In this document: piece after piece, positions 1 to 8,744 of the stretch | Layout of the letters: each line of letters begins with the position of its first letter | How positions within the stretch are numbered: the stretch's first letter is position 1 | Assembly: GCF_021129195.1 (NCBI RefSeq) | Contig: NZ_JAJOHW010000037.1 | Location: forward strand, 1 to 64,000 | Direction: 5' to 3' | From: Chromobacterium aquaticum | Lineage (GTDB): Bacteria > Pseudomonadota > Gammaproteobacteria > Burkholderiales > Chromobacteriaceae | Length of the DNA: 64,000 nt | Notes under the pieces: model-generated | Databases searched by the model: none | The model's input: only the letters and a program-made list of their open reading frames with translations | Told to the model about the DNA's origin: nothing | Translations under genes and position numbers: made by a program

Positions 1-373
1 GGCCGGCGCGCTCCAGCGCCTGGCGCAGCCGCTCGCGCCGCACCGGCTTGAGCAGGTAGTCGACGGCTTCCAGTTCGAAGGCATCCACCGCGTATTGTTC
101 GTGGGCGGTGGTGAAGATCAGCAGCGGCGCCAGCGGCTGGCGGCGCAGTTGCTGCGCCAGTTCCAGGCCGCTGATGCCGGGCATGGAGATGTCGGCCAGC
201 ACGATGTCGACGACGTTCTGCGTCAGCCAGGCCTGGGCCTGGCGGCTGTCGGTCAGGCAGTAGATATGGGGCAGGCCTTGCTCGCGCAGCAGCTGGCGCA
301 GGCGTTCGCAGGCCAGCGGTTCGTCGTCCACCACCAGCGCGCGCCAGTCTTGCCAGGGGCTTACAGCACCCAT
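1..373 (-). CDS. LytTR/AlgR-type response regulator, N-terminal receiver domain (cut by window edge)
   Basis: This is the first 124 residues of a two-component response regulator; the rest lies beyond base 1. The receiver domain shows the acidic pair D16-D17 (VVDDEP), the phospho-acceptor D61 (LADISMPG), T89 and K109 (DYLLKPVRRERL). The DYLLKP sequence after F-E-L-E-A-V is typical of regulators carrying a C-terminal LytTR DNA-binding domain, such as AlgR, but that domain is not visible, so the subfamily is inference. The ATG at 373 overlaps the end of the upstream receiver-TPR gene by 13 bases, which suggests translational coupling and one signalling operon. No histidine kinase is visible in the window. 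Confidence 0.85.
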   Translation of the reverse strand, partial: MGAVSPWQDWRALVVDDEPLACERLRQLLREQGLPHIYCLTDSRQAQAWLTQNVVDIVLADISMPGISGLELAQQLRRQPLAPLLIFTTAHEQYAVDAFELEAVDYLLKPVRRERLRQALERAG

Positions 374-2076
374 TGCGGCTTGCCCAGCTTTTCCACCAGC
401 ATGCGCCAAGCTTGCAGGATTTTCTGGAATTTATTGTTGGTGGGGGCGAGGTCGCGCACCTTGCTCAGCATGTCGTGGGCGCGGCGCATATGGCTTTCGT
501 GCCAGCCCTGGCGGTGGACGTAGGCCATGGTGGCGTTGATCAGGTTGAGCATGACCTGGATGTTCTGCGGCATTTCCTCGTGGGCTTTGACGAAGCGTTC
601 GATGGCGGAGTCGAACTGGCCGGCCTGGGCTTCGCGCACCGCCTGGTTGTTGAGCTCCAGCACCGATTGCACATTGTCGGCGATCAATTGGCGGCCGTCC
701 TCGCCCAGGCCCACTTCTTCGAACATGTCGCCGAAGCGCGCCAGCAGCTCCTCGTCGTCGTGATGGTTGCGCACCAGGTCGCGCATCACGTGGTTGCCGG
801 ATTCCTTGTGGCCTTGGGCGTAGCAGGCGCGGGCGAATTCCATTTGCGCGTCGCTGCTGAGCTTGGGCGCCAGCTGGCGGAACTTGGCCTCGGCGTCGGC
901 GAATAGCTGGCGGGCCTTGTCGCGGTTGCCCTTTTTGTCCTGCAGCTGGCTGTCCACCACGCCGGCCATCCATTCGCCTTCTTCGTTGTAGCGGTAGTCG
1001 CGGCGCAGATTGGACAGGGTGCGGCCGACATTGGCGGTGTCGCCGCGCGCCAGTTGCACGCGCGCCAGCGCGGCGTAGTGGGTGGGGCTGCGGTGCCAGG
1101 TGTATTTGGCGATGTCCAGCGTGGTCTGGCAGGCTTCTTCCGCCACTTCCAGCTGATTGTTGAGCAAGGCCACTTCCGCCAGTTGCTGCTGGCGGCGGAA
1201 CACCACCGGGGAGATGTCGGTGGCTTGCTTGAGCGTGGCCTGGGCCTCGTCCAGATTGTGGTTGTTGCGGTAGAGCTTGGCCAGCCAGTCGTAGGCTTCC
1301 ATCACCCGGTCGTTGTCGGTGAGCACTTCTTCGAACAGCAGCCGCGCTTCGTCGTAGGCTTTCAGGCCGGTCAGCGATTTGGCCAGGCCCATCTTGGCCC
1401 AGGGCACCGGCTTGAGGCGCAGCACGTCCATGTACAAGGAGCGCGCGCTGTCGAAGTCGCCTATCTTCAGCGCCAGCGAGCCCTTGAGTTTCATGAAGTC
1501 CAGCGTGAATTCGCCGCGTTCGCCGATCAGGCGCGAGCAGACTTCGATGGCGGACAGGTATTCGTGGCGCATGATGGCTTCATCCACCAGGCGGAAGGCT
1601 TCGCGGCGGCGCATCGCCTTTTCCAGCCGTTCGCGCAGCACTTCGCCGGTGAAGGGCTTGAGCAGGTAGTCGTCCGGCGCCAGTTCCGCGGCGGAGATCA
1701 CGCGCTGGGAGCGGCGCTCGCCGGTGACGATCATGAATACACAGGACTGTTTGATCAGATTGCGTTCCTTCACCTCTTCGAACAGGTAAAGGCCGTCGTA
1801 ACCGTTGCCCAGGTCGTAGTCGCACAGCACGACGTCGAATTCGTATTTGCCCATCTTGGCCAGCGCGTCGCCGGCCTTGCTGGCGTATTCCACCTTGTCG
1901 GCGCCGAAGGACGACAGGGTCATCGCCAGTGCGCGCTGCATCTCAGGCAGGCTGTCGATGATCAGGAACAGGCGCTTGCTGTACGGGTCGTCGTAGCCCT
2001 TCCGCGGCGCGGCGCCGGTCTTGGCGGCGGCGGCAACGCTTTGGAAGGTGGTCGAGTTGGTATTGGCTGTGCTCAT
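361..2076 (-). CDS. Response-regulator receiver protein with C-terminal TPR repeats
   Basis: This 571-residue protein has an N-terminal receiver domain (about 33-155) with phospho-acceptor D86 in CDYDLGNG, T118 and K140 in DDYLLKPF. About 400 residues of tetratricopeptide-like helical repeats follow, with recurring A-x-x-x-Y/F and LKP-type turns. There is no DNA-binding or enzymatic output domain, so it probably signals through protein-protein contacts. I start it at ATG 2076 (MSTANTN), because the nine residues added by the upstream ATG at 2103 do not look like part of the domain. It lies directly upstream of, and overlaps, the LytTR-type regulator. The partner and output are not deducible from sequence. 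Confidence 0.88.
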   Translation of the reverse strand: MSTANTNSTTFQSVAAAAKTGAAPRKGYDDPYSKRLFLIIDSLPEMQRALAMTLSSFGADKVEYASKAGDALAKMGKYEFDVVLCDYDLGNGYDGLYLFEEVKERNLIKQSCVFMIVTGERRSQRVISAAELAPDDYLLKPFTGEVLRERLEKAMRRREAFRLVDEAIMRHEYLSAIEVCSRLIGERGEFTLDFMKLKGSLALKIGDFDSARSLYMDVLRLKPVPWAKMGLAKSLTGLKAYDEARLLFEEVLTDNDRVMEAYDWLAKLYRNNHNLDEAQATLKQATDISPVVFRRQQQLAEVALLNNQLEVAEEACQTTLDIAKYTWHRSPTHYAALARVQLARGDTANVGRTLSNLRRDYRYNEEGEWMAGVVDSQLQDKKGNRDKARQLFADAEAKFRQLAPKLSSDAQMEFARACYAQGHKESGNHVMRDLVRNHHDDEELLARFGDMFEEVGLGEDGRQLIADNVQSVLELNNQAVREAQAGQFDSAIERFVKAHEEMPQNIQVMLNLINATMAYVHRQGWHESHMRRAHDMLSKVRDLAPTNNKFQKILQAWRMLVEKLGKPQWVL

Positions 2077-2151
2077 CTCGCTATCTTTGACGATTCTCCG
2101 CAAACTGTCATCAGTGTGACTTACAAAAATCGCTCAAGCGGGGCGAGCGGC

Positions 2152-4308
2152 TCAGCCCGCGCTCAGTTTGGCGTAGCGCAGGTCCAGCCACTTCACGCCG
2201 TGCTCGGCGAAATTGATTTGCAAGCGCACATCCTCGCCGCCGCCTTCGGCATTGATCACCACGCCGCTGCCGAACTTGGCGTGTTCCACCGATTGGCCGA
2301 TGCGGAAGCCCTGGCTGTTGTCGGCCGCCACGCGGCCCACCTTGGGGGCCGTGCGCCAGGATGCGCTTGTCGATGCGTTTGTCTTGGCCGGCGCTTTCAC
2401 TTTAGCAGATAGGTCGTGGGTGAGTTCCGCCGGGATTTCGTCGACGAAGCGCGAGCGGATCGGGTAGCGGCTCTGGCCATGCAGCATGCGGCTTTGCGCG
2501 CTGGACAGGTAGAGCCGTTGGCGCGCGCGGGTGATGGCCACATACATCAGCCGGCGTTCTTCCTGCAGGCCCTTGCCGTCGTTCATGCTGTTTTCGTGCG
2601 GGAACAGGCCTTCTTCCAGGCCGGAGACGAAGACGGCATCGAACTCCAGGCCCTTGGCGGCGTGCATGGTCATCAGCTGCAGCGCGTCGCTGCCGGCTTC
2701 GGCCTGGTGTTCGCCGGCTTCCAGGCTGGCGGCGGTGAGGAATTCGGTCAGCGCCTGCGCCGGCTCGTCCGGCATGAAGCCGGTGGCGGCGTTGATCAGT
2801 TCGTCCAGGTTGGCCAGCCGTTCCTCGCCTTCCTTCTTGTCTTGCTCGTACATCGCGCGCAGGCCGGAGTCGTCTATGGCCAGGCTGACGGCCTCGGCCA
2901 GCGGCAGCTCGCGGCCGCGCTCGCGCATGCGTTCCACCAGCAGCACGAATTCGCCCAGCTTGGCGGCGGTGCGGCCGCCGCCGGAGGCGCAGGCCGCCTG
3001 CCACAGGGTGACGCCCTGTTCGCGGCTGACCGCTTGCAGGCCTTCCACGGTGCGCGCGCCGATGCCGCGCGCCGGCACATTGATCACGCGCAGCAGCGCG
3101 TTGTCGTCTTCCGGATTGGCGATCAGGCGCAGATAGGCCAGCGCGTGCTTGATTTCCTGGCGCTCGAAGAAGCGCAGGCCGCCGTAGATGCGGTAGGGAA
3201 TCTGGGCGTTGACTAGCACGTGTTCCAGCAAGCGCGACTGAGCGTTGGAGCGATAGAGCACGGCCATGTCGGACAGATTGAAGCCGTCGCGCTTGAGGCT
3301 GCGCACTTCGTCGATGATGAATTCGGCTTCCTCGCCGTCGGAGTAGGCTTCGAACAGGCGGATTTTTTCGCCTTCGCCGGCGTCGGTCCACAGGTTCTTG
3401 CCCAGCCGGCCGTCGTTTTGCTCGATCAGCGCGTTGGCGGCGTTGAGGATATTGCCCATCGAGCGGTAGTTCTGTTCCAGCCGCACCGGTTCGCTGACCG
3501 AGAAATCATTCAGCAGGGCGCGCATATTGCCCACTTCCGCGCCGCGGAAGGCGTAGATGCTCTGGTCGTCGTCGCCGACGGCGAACAAGGAGCCGCCATC
3601 GCCGGCCAAGAGCTTGAGCCAGGCGTACTGCAGGCGGTTGGTGTCCTGGAACTCGTCTACCAGGATGTGGCTGAAGCGGCTGCAATAGTGCTGGCGCAGC
3701 GCCTGATTGGCGCTCAGCAATTCGTAGCTGCGCAGCAGCAGTTCGGCGAAATCCACCACGCCTTCGCGGCGGCACTGGGCGTCGTAGGCGGCGTACAGTT
3801 CCACCAGCTTGGCTTCGTAGAGATTGAGCGCCGGCGGCAGCCTGTCGGCGCGCAGGCCGGCTTCCTTGCTGCCGTTGATGAAGCTTTGCACCGCGCGCGG
3901 CGGGAATTTCTCGTCGGACAGCTCCAGGCTTTTCAGCAGGCGCTTGATCGCCGCTTGTTGGTCGGCGGAGTCCAGGATCTGGAAGGTTTGCGGCAGGCCG
4001 GCGTCGCGGTAGTGGGAGCGCAGGAAGCGGTTGCACAGGCCGTGGAAAGTGCCTATCCACATGGTGCGAACGTTCACCGGCACCATGGTTGCCAGCCGGG
4101 TCTGCATTTCGCGCGCGGCCTTGTTGGTGAAGGTCACCGCCAGAATGCCGCTGGGGCCGATTTGTCCGGTGGACAGCAGCCAGGCGATGCGGGTGGTCAG
4201 CACCCGGGTCTTGCCGCTGCCCGCGCCGGCCAGCACCAGCGCGCTCTTGGCGGGCCAGGTGACGGCGCGCAGTTGTTCTGGGTTGAGGCCGGCGAGGAGA
4301 TCTGTCAT
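2152..4308 (-). CDS. uvrD: DNA helicase II UvrD (superfamily 1A)
   Basis: This 718-residue ATP-dependent 3'-5' helicase acts in nucleotide excision and mismatch repair. Visible SF1 motifs are Walker A GAGSGKT (28-34), Walker B LVDEFQDTN, motif III GDDDQSIYAFRGA, motif IV LEQNYRS, motif V TMHAAKGLEFD and motif VI YVAITRARQRLYL. The C-terminal 50 residues (GQSVEHAKFGSGVV...) match the Tudor-like tail of UvrD/PcrA that contacts RNA polymerase in known homologues. Start ATG 4308 (MTDLLAGLN) is preferred over 4335, since homologues begin with this segment. It is followed by a short gap and then the receiver-TPR gene. Rep is a less likely alternative because of the C-terminal tail. Confidence 0.95.
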   Translation of the reverse strand: MTDLLAGLNPEQLRAVTWPAKSALVLAGAGSGKTRVLTTRIAWLLSTGQIGPSGILAVTFTNKAAREMQTRLATMVPVNVRTMWIGTFHGLCNRFLRSHYRDAGLPQTFQILDSADQQAAIKRLLKSLELSDEKFPPRAVQSFINGSKEAGLRADRLPPALNLYEAKLVELYAAYDAQCRREGVVDFAELLLRSYELLSANQALRQHYCSRFSHILVDEFQDTNRLQYAWLKLLAGDGGSLFAVGDDDQSIYAFRGAEVGNMRALLNDFSVSEPVRLEQNYRSMGNILNAANALIEQNDGRLGKNLWTDAGEGEKIRLFEAYSDGEEAEFIIDEVRSLKRDGFNLSDMAVLYRSNAQSRLLEHVLVNAQIPYRIYGGLRFFERQEIKHALAYLRLIANPEDDNALLRVINVPARGIGARTVEGLQAVSREQGVTLWQAACASGGGRTAAKLGEFVLLVERMRERGRELPLAEAVSLAIDDSGLRAMYEQDKKEGEERLANLDELINAATGFMPDEPAQALTEFLTAASLEAGEHQAEAGSDALQLMTMHAAKGLEFDAVFVSGLEEGLFPHENSMNDGKGLQEERRLMYVAITRARQRLYLSSAQSRMLHGQSRYPIRSRFVDEIPAELTHDLSAKVKAPAKTNASTSASWRTAPKVGRVAADNSQGFRIGQSVEHAKFGSGVVINAEGGGEDVRLQINFAEHGVKWLDLRYAKLSAG

Positions 4309-4387
4309 GGCGATGCGTCTATCAGGTTCAGGCAAAACGCCATTTTACACCAGGCGTCGGCATCGTCGGCATTGCGTGGGGAAAAGC

Positions 4388-4415
4388 AAAAATGGCAGCC
4401 GGGAGGCTGCCATTT
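4388..4415 (-). terminator. Intrinsic terminator of the acyltransferase gene
   Basis: A perfect 12-bp stem (AAAATGGCAGCC / GGCTGCCATTTT) with a 4-base loop ends in a T run on the minus strand, 15 bases past the acyltransferase stop codon. It separates this gene from uvrD. Confidence 0.85.
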
Positions 4416-4429
4416 TGAAGAGGCCGGGT

Positions 4430-6520
4430 TCAGCGTTCAGCGTTTCTCGCCCAGTCGAAACTGGGGCGGAAGCTGTCCGTCAAGGTCAGCGCCATGCTGG
4501 CGGTGATGTGATCCTTGTCCTGGTAACGCACTTTGCCGTCGCGGCTGGCGAAGCAGGTCTTGGCGTCGCAGAACTGATCCAGGGGGTCCCACAAGCGGAT
4601 ATTGGCGTGACGGGCGGCGACGCGTTGCAGCAGCTGGACAATCTGCAGACGATGGCTCTCAACGTCCGCGCGCGGCGCGTTACATGCCGCGGCGCCCAAG
4701 CGGGCCACGCATTCCGGTGGCGACTTGCTCATTTCCGCCTCTGGCAGCACCAGGACGATTTTCAGCCCCAGGCCGGCCATGTCTTGCGCGCTGCGGTCTA
4801 GCGATTGTTCCAGGACTTGCAGTGAGGAGGCGCGGTCCAGCGGAGCGATGCCGGCCTTCATACCGCCGGATACGCTGGGGACGCCTTCGAGACCGGCGGC
4901 CACCAGACCGGTCATGGCCGGTCTGCCCGGCAGATCTTGGGCGGTATAGCTGTTCCAACGCGCGTTGAGCAGCACGCCGGTGACGCCTTGGGCCGCCAGC
5001 TGCGGCAATTCCGCGCGCACGGCCCGCGCGAAGCTGGGGCACCAACTGCGTTTTTTGCCTTCGCCCACCGGCATGGCGTCGGCCAGCGGCGGGCAACCGT
5101 GGTAGACCCGGCGCAGGATGGCGATGCTGCGCTCCTTGGCCAGCGCGTCGTACAGCGGCATCAAATGGTCAGTGTGGGAATCGCCCCAGGCCAGCAGTTT
5201 AAGCGGCGCGCCGGGCGCGCCGATCAGGCATTGGTCGCGCGGGGACAAGGGAACGCCTGCGGCCGGCATGCCGCAATCGCCGACAAAATGGAAAGCGTCG
5301 CGCTTGGCCTGCAGAATGCTTTGCTGCCCCGGCCAAGGAAAGTGCTTGGGCAAATACATGGCGACCGTGCCCAACAGCCATAGTCCGAGGGTGATTCCCA
5401 GGCCGGACCACAGCGTGGACTTGGTGTCGCGCAGCTTCCGCCATTGCCCCCGGCGCAGCGGTTGTTCCACATAGCGGTAACTCAGCCAAGCCAGAGCCAG
5501 CGCCAAGACGCCGCCTAGGAGCACGTCGCGGCCCAGATCGCGTTCACCCAGGCCCCAATAGCGGCCCAGCGCCAGCAAGGGCCAGTGCCACAAATAAAAG
5601 CCGTAGGACAGGAGGCCGATGCTGGTCCAGGGGCGGGAGCCGATGCGGCGGCTTATCGGATTGGACGGGTCCAGCATACCGGCCAGAATGAACAGCACGC
5701 TGCCAATGACCGGCAGCAATACGATGACGCCGGGAAAGACCATGCGTTCATTCAGCAGTGCGATGGACGCCAGCAGCAGCGCCAGGCCCAGCGCGGCGAT
5801 GGGCAAAGCCAGGCGCCGGCCTCCGCGTGGGGGCGGCAGCAAGGCCAGCAGGGCACCGGCGGCGAACTCCCAGGCGCGGGCGGGCATCAGGTAAAAGGCT
5901 TGCGGCGTATCGCGATAGCTTAGCCATAAGCTCAAGCCCAGCGATCCGAGCAAGACCGCGCCCAGCGCTAGGCGCATGCGCAGGTCGGTGACATGGCGGT
6001 TCCCCTTGCTCAGGCGGAAGACGCCCCATAGCAGCAAGGGCCAGACCAGATAATATTGCTCTTCCACCGCCAGTGACCAAGTGTGCAGCAAGACTTTGAG
6101 GTCGGCGTCGGAGTCGAAATAATCGAAAGCGTGCTTGAGAAAGTGATGGTTGGCGGACAAGGTAGCGACCGCACGGACCTCCCGTCCCAGCTTGATCTGG
6201 TCGTCCGGCAGCATCACGAAGTAGGCTAGCGCCAGGCTGACGGCCAGTACCAGCGCCAGCGCAGGCGCAAGCCTGCGGATGCGACGAGCGTAGAAAGCCT
6301 TGAAGTCGATGCGCCCTTGCGCAAGCAATTCCTGCCGCAACAGGCCGCTGATCAGGAAACCGGAAATGACGAAGAATATATCTACGCCGACAAAACCGCC
6401 GCCGAATCCGGGCAAGCCGATGTGGAAAGCGACCACGCTGAGCACGGCCAGCGCGCGCAGGCCGTCGATGTCCGGCCGGTAAGCTTTGGCGTCGATACAG
6501 GAGTGAGGAGTGTGCGACAT
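4430..6520 (-). CDS. Acyltransferase-3 family membrane protein with C-terminal SGNH domain (OafA/OatA type)
   Basis: This 696-residue protein probably O-acetylates a surface or periplasmic glycan. The N-terminal half (about 13-380) is an acyltransferase-3 domain with the signature YRPDIDGLRALAV, H33, VGVDIFFVISGFLI and roughly ten membrane helices. The C-terminal half (about 430-690) is a periplasmic SGNH hydrolase-like domain with GDSH at 446-449 (S448) and a late DKDH that supplies the Asp-x-x-His pair. This two-domain layout is known from OatA and from LPS O-antigen acetyltransferases. The acceptor is unknown; no O-antigen genes are nearby. It is monocistronic, with its own terminator. Confidence 0.9.
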   Translation of the reverse strand: MSHTPHSCIDAKAYRPDIDGLRALAVLSVVAFHIGLPGFGGGFVGVDIFFVISGFLISGLLRQELLAQGRIDFKAFYARRIRRLAPALALVLAVSLALAYFVMLPDDQIKLGREVRAVATLSANHHFLKHAFDYFDSDADLKVLLHTWSLAVEEQYYLVWPLLLWGVFRLSKGNRHVTDLRMRLALGAVLLGSLGLSLWLSYRDTPQAFYLMPARAWEFAAGALLALLPPPRGGRRLALPIAALGLALLLASIALLNERMVFPGVIVLLPVIGSVLFILAGMLDPSNPISRRIGSRPWTSIGLLSYGFYLWHWPLLALGRYWGLGERDLGRDVLLGGVLALALAWLSYRYVEQPLRRGQWRKLRDTKSTLWSGLGITLGLWLLGTVAMYLPKHFPWPGQQSILQAKRDAFHFVGDCGMPAAGVPLSPRDQCLIGAPGAPLKLLAWGDSHTDHLMPLYDALAKERSIAILRRVYHGCPPLADAMPVGEGKKRSWCPSFARAVRAELPQLAAQGVTGVLLNARWNSYTAQDLPGRPAMTGLVAAGLEGVPSVSGGMKAGIAPLDRASSLQVLEQSLDRSAQDMAGLGLKIVLVLPEAEMSKSPPECVARLGAAACNAPRADVESHRLQIVQLLQRVAARHANIRLWDPLDQFCDAKTCFASRDGKVRYQDKDHITASMALTLTDSFRPSFDWARNAER

Positions 6521-6590
6521 AGTGCGGAAGGTTCAAACCATGATTCTGGATTGAATAATGAAAAACAGAACATTCTATCCGTATTCCGGC

Positions 6591-7061
6591 TCAGCCTCCT
6601 GGTTTTATCACCATTAGAAAGTAGATGGCCAGCATCGCGCAGAACGCCGGATAGCCCAGATATTCCCAATAGCGGGCGTAACGCCAGTAGCGCGCCGGCA
6701 GCGGCTGGTCGGCGGCGACCGCGGCGCGGGCCATCGTCGCCATGCAGGTTTGCAGCCTCAGCACCGGCAGCCAGCACAGGCCGGCGAACAGGAACAGGCC
6801 GATGGAGGCGAGCAGCCAGCCGCTGCTGAGCGGCCAGCCGGCCTGGCGCGCCAGCCACAGGCCGGACAGCGGCTGGAAAATCACCGCCGGCGTGGTGAAC
6901 CACCAGTCGGCGCGCACCACCAGCCGCGCCACTTCGGCCTGCGCCGCGCTTTGGCGGCCGCGGTTGGCGAAGAACATATAGAAGGCCGAGCCGAAGCCGG
7001 TGCCCACCATCAGGGTGGCGGACAGGATGTGCAGGGTCTTGACGATGAGATAGTCGTTCAT
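6591..7061 (-). CDS. DUF2269-like integral membrane protein
   Basis: This 156-residue membrane protein has four likely helices (about 5-30, 55-72, 82-102 and 136-153). The first carries the H-I-L-S-A motif, and T-G-x-G-x-A-F-Y-M-F follows, as in DUF2269/YkvI-like proteins. The function is unknown. It is the last gene of a four-gene minus-strand operon whose genes overlap by ATGA; its ATG (7059-7061) overlaps the stop codon of the DoxX-like gene. A GGGAGA Shine-Dalgarno sequence precedes the start. The upstream in-frame ATG at 7481 would run through the preceding gene and is rejected. Confidence 0.78.
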   Translation of the reverse strand: MNDYLIVKTLHILSATLMVGTGFGSAFYMFFANRGRQSAAQAEVARLVVRADWWFTTPAVIFQPLSGLWLARQAGWPLSSGWLLASIGLFLFAGLCWLPVLRLQTCMATMARAAVAADQPLPARYWRYARYWEYLGYPAFCAMLAIYFLMVIKPGG

Positions 7062-7426
7062 CTGGAAATCTCCCGGCGGGCGCCCAGCCACAGCAGCATG
7101 GCCAGGATGGGCAGGTTTTTCACTAGGGGCGCGAACGGATGCAGCCAGTTTTCCGGCAGCCAGAGCGCCAGCGCCAGGCTGTAGCCGGCGACGGCGGCGG
7201 CCTGGGCCAGCCATAGAGCGCGGCAGGGGCGCCACAGCGTTAGCAGGCCGAAGGCGATATCCAGGCCGCAGGCGGCGAGGAAGAGCGGCGCGGCCCAGGC
7301 CGCCGGCAGCGGCAGCCGTTGCAGCAGGGCGATGGAGGCGTCCCAGCCGCTGAGCGGCGGTTGCAGGCCGCTCCACAGCCACAGCGCCGCCAGCGCGCAT
7401 TCGATGCCGCGGGTGGAAGGGCTCAT
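7058..7426 (-). CDS. DoxX-like small membrane protein
   Basis: This 122-residue protein has four hydrophobic helices (about 8-22, 38-62, 70-90 and 103-117). The pattern R-x-x-x-x-LW-x-G-L and L-x-x-x-G-L-D-x-x-x-G-L-x-T resembles DoxX-like proteins that accompany, or are fused to, SDR-type NAD(P)-binding proteins. The start at 7426 overlaps the stop of the SDR gene (ATGA), and its stop overlaps the DUF2269-like start. Tight coupling with the oxidoreductase suggests a shared membrane redox role; this is inference and no substrate is visible. Confidence 0.75.
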   Translation of the reverse strand: MSPSTRGIECALAALWLWSGLQPPLSGWDASIALLQRLPLPAAWAAPLFLAACGLDIAFGLLTLWRPCRALWLAQAAAVAGYSLALALWLPENWLHPFAPLVKNLPILAMLLWLGARREISR

Positions 7427-8262
7427 GGCGCTTCCCGGAATTGGCGGCTGGCCAGCGGCGCGCGTTGCAGCAGCCCGCCAAGCGCCGTGGGATCGCCGCA
7501 GCTGCCGCGGTTCAGCATGTCCAGGGTGTCGCGACTGAGCAGGCTGGTCGGCCAGCGTTCGGCCAGGGCGGCCAAGGTCCGGCTGGCCTGCGGCGGCAGG
7601 TTGAGGATGTAGGCGGGCGAGGGCTTGCCCTGCAATTGGCGCAGCTGCCGCAGATAGTCGGCCAGCGTCAGCGCTTCGGCGCCGACGAAATCGATCACGC
7701 CGTCGGGCGCGTCGTCGGCCACGGCCAACCGCGCCAGTCCGTCGATCACATCGTCGCGCGCCACCGGCTGCAGCCATTGACCGCCGCCGTCGGGCAGCAG
7801 CCACAGCGGCAGCCGCGCCAGTTGCAGCAGCAGGCGGCTGCTGGCGCCTTGCGGGCCGTAGATCAGCGAGGGGCGCGCAATGCGGGCTTCCAGGCCGCTG
7901 GCCAGCAGGGCGGCGTCGCCGCGGCCCTTGCTGGCCAGGAACAAGGTGGCGGCCTGTGGATCGGCGCCCAGCGCCGACAGCTGCACCCAGCGGCGCACAT
8001 CGGCCTGGTAGGCCATGCTGGCCAGTTGCAACGGCCCCAGGTGGTGGATGGCTTCCAGCGCGCCGGCCGGCTGGTCCAGCAGTTGGCCGGCGGCGTTGAC
8101 CACCACGTCGATGCCTTCCAGCCAGTGGCGCCAGTCGGCGCGCGGCTGACGCAGGTCCAGCTGTCGATGCGAGGGCGCGCTGACCTGGTGGCCATCCCGT
8201 TCCAGCCGCTGGCGCAGCGGCCGGCCGATGAAGCCGCTGCCTCCCAAGAGCAGTATCTTCAT
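7423..8262 (-). CDS. NAD(P)-binding Rossmann-fold protein (atypical SDR / NmrA-like)
   Basis: This 279-residue protein opens with a classic dinucleotide-binding motif, GGSGFIGRPL (8-17). NAAG near residue 61 and a downstream RPSLIYGP segment are typical of extended or atypical short-chain dehydrogenases. No YxxxK catalytic pair is obvious, so it may be a redox sensor or quinone-linked protein rather than a dehydrogenase. It overlaps the upstream 123-residue membrane gene and the downstream DoxX-like gene, each by four bases. Expression is probably controlled by the GbsR-type repressor through the operator at 8653-8672. Confidence 0.85.
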   Translation of the reverse strand: MKILLLGGSGFIGRPLRQRLERDGHQVSAPSHRQLDLRQPRADWRHWLEGIDVVVNAAGQLLDQPAGALEAIHHLGPLQLASMAYQADVRRWVQLSALGADPQAATLFLASKGRGDAALLASGLEARIARPSLIYGPQGASSRLLLQLARLPLWLLPDGGGQWLQPVARDDVIDGLARLAVADDAPDGVIDFVGAEALTLADYLRQLRQLQGKPSPAYILNLPPQASRTLAALAERWPTSLLSRDTLDMLNRGSCGDPTALGGLLQRAPLASRQFREAP

Positions 8263-8630
8263 TGCGCAGCCTCCTGGGGCGCGACCGGCGCGGCTTGGAC
8301 CTGATGGGCGCCGGGACGCGGCGCCACTTGCCGCCAGACCAGGCGCAGCAGCACCAGCAACTGCGCCACCACGCCCAGCAAGGCCCACATCAGGATGCCG
8401 CGGATGTCCTGCCACAGGGAGCTGGAGGGCGCGTCCGGCGCGAGCAGCAGCACGGCCAGCAGCGGACCGGCCAGGATCAGTATCAGGAAGGCGCGCTGCC
8501 AGAACGGCCCGCCAGAGCCGTGTTCGCACAGCGCCTGGGTCACTTGCCGCAAGGGGGCGGCCAGCAGCCACCAGCACAGCAGGCTGCACAGCAGGGGGAC
8601 GATGATCATGCTGATGATGAATCCGCTCAT
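8259..8630 (-). CDS. Unrecognised small membrane protein, first gene of the repressor-controlled operon
   Basis: This 123-residue protein is not recognised. It shows three or four hydrophobic stretches (about 3-24, 44-64, 74-97) separated by short polar loops, and an Ala/Pro/Gln-rich cytoplasmic tail. I choose ATG 8630 (MSGFIISM) because a GGAGAA Shine-Dalgarno lies just upstream; the longer reading from 8711 would translate through the operator at 8653-8672. It is the first gene of an operon with the SDR, DoxX-like and DUF2269-like genes and overlaps the SDR gene by ATGA. Confidence 0.7.
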   Translation of the reverse strand: MSGFIISMIIVPLLCSLLCWWLLAAPLRQVTQALCEHGSGGPFWQRAFLILILAGPLLAVLLLAPDAPSSSLWQDIRGILMWALLGVVAQLLVLLRLVWRQVAPRPGAHQVQAAPVAPQEAAQ

Positions 8631-8652
8631 GGTGTTCTCCTTTGTTTCTGAA

Positions 8653-8672
8653 ATTTCTGTCAAAACAGAAAT
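8653..8672. promoter_or_regulatory. Operator copy 1 (palindrome) upstream of the SDR/DoxX operon
   Basis: A perfect inverted repeat ATTTCTG-N6-CAGAAAT lies 23 bases upstream of the start codon at 8630. The same half-sites with the same spacer length recur at 9298-9317 upstream of the neighbouring GbsR-type regulator. The flanking sequence (TTTCYGA just before the palindrome) is also shared, so about 30 bp are nearly identical. The simplest reading is a binding site for that regulator. Confidence 0.75.
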
Positions 8673-8744
8673 GTGATGGCAAAAAAATGCGCGGGGTTTC
8701 CGGCGGCGCAAGGCCGCCCGGTGCCGCCCGCGTGCGCGGCGAAC

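Noticed and set aside
6591-7481. 296-codon reading of the DUF2269-like gene with a long N terminus
   Set aside because: The extra 140 residues read through the DoxX-like gene in another frame; MNDYLIV at 7061 has a Shine-Dalgarno and overlaps the upstream stop by ATGA.
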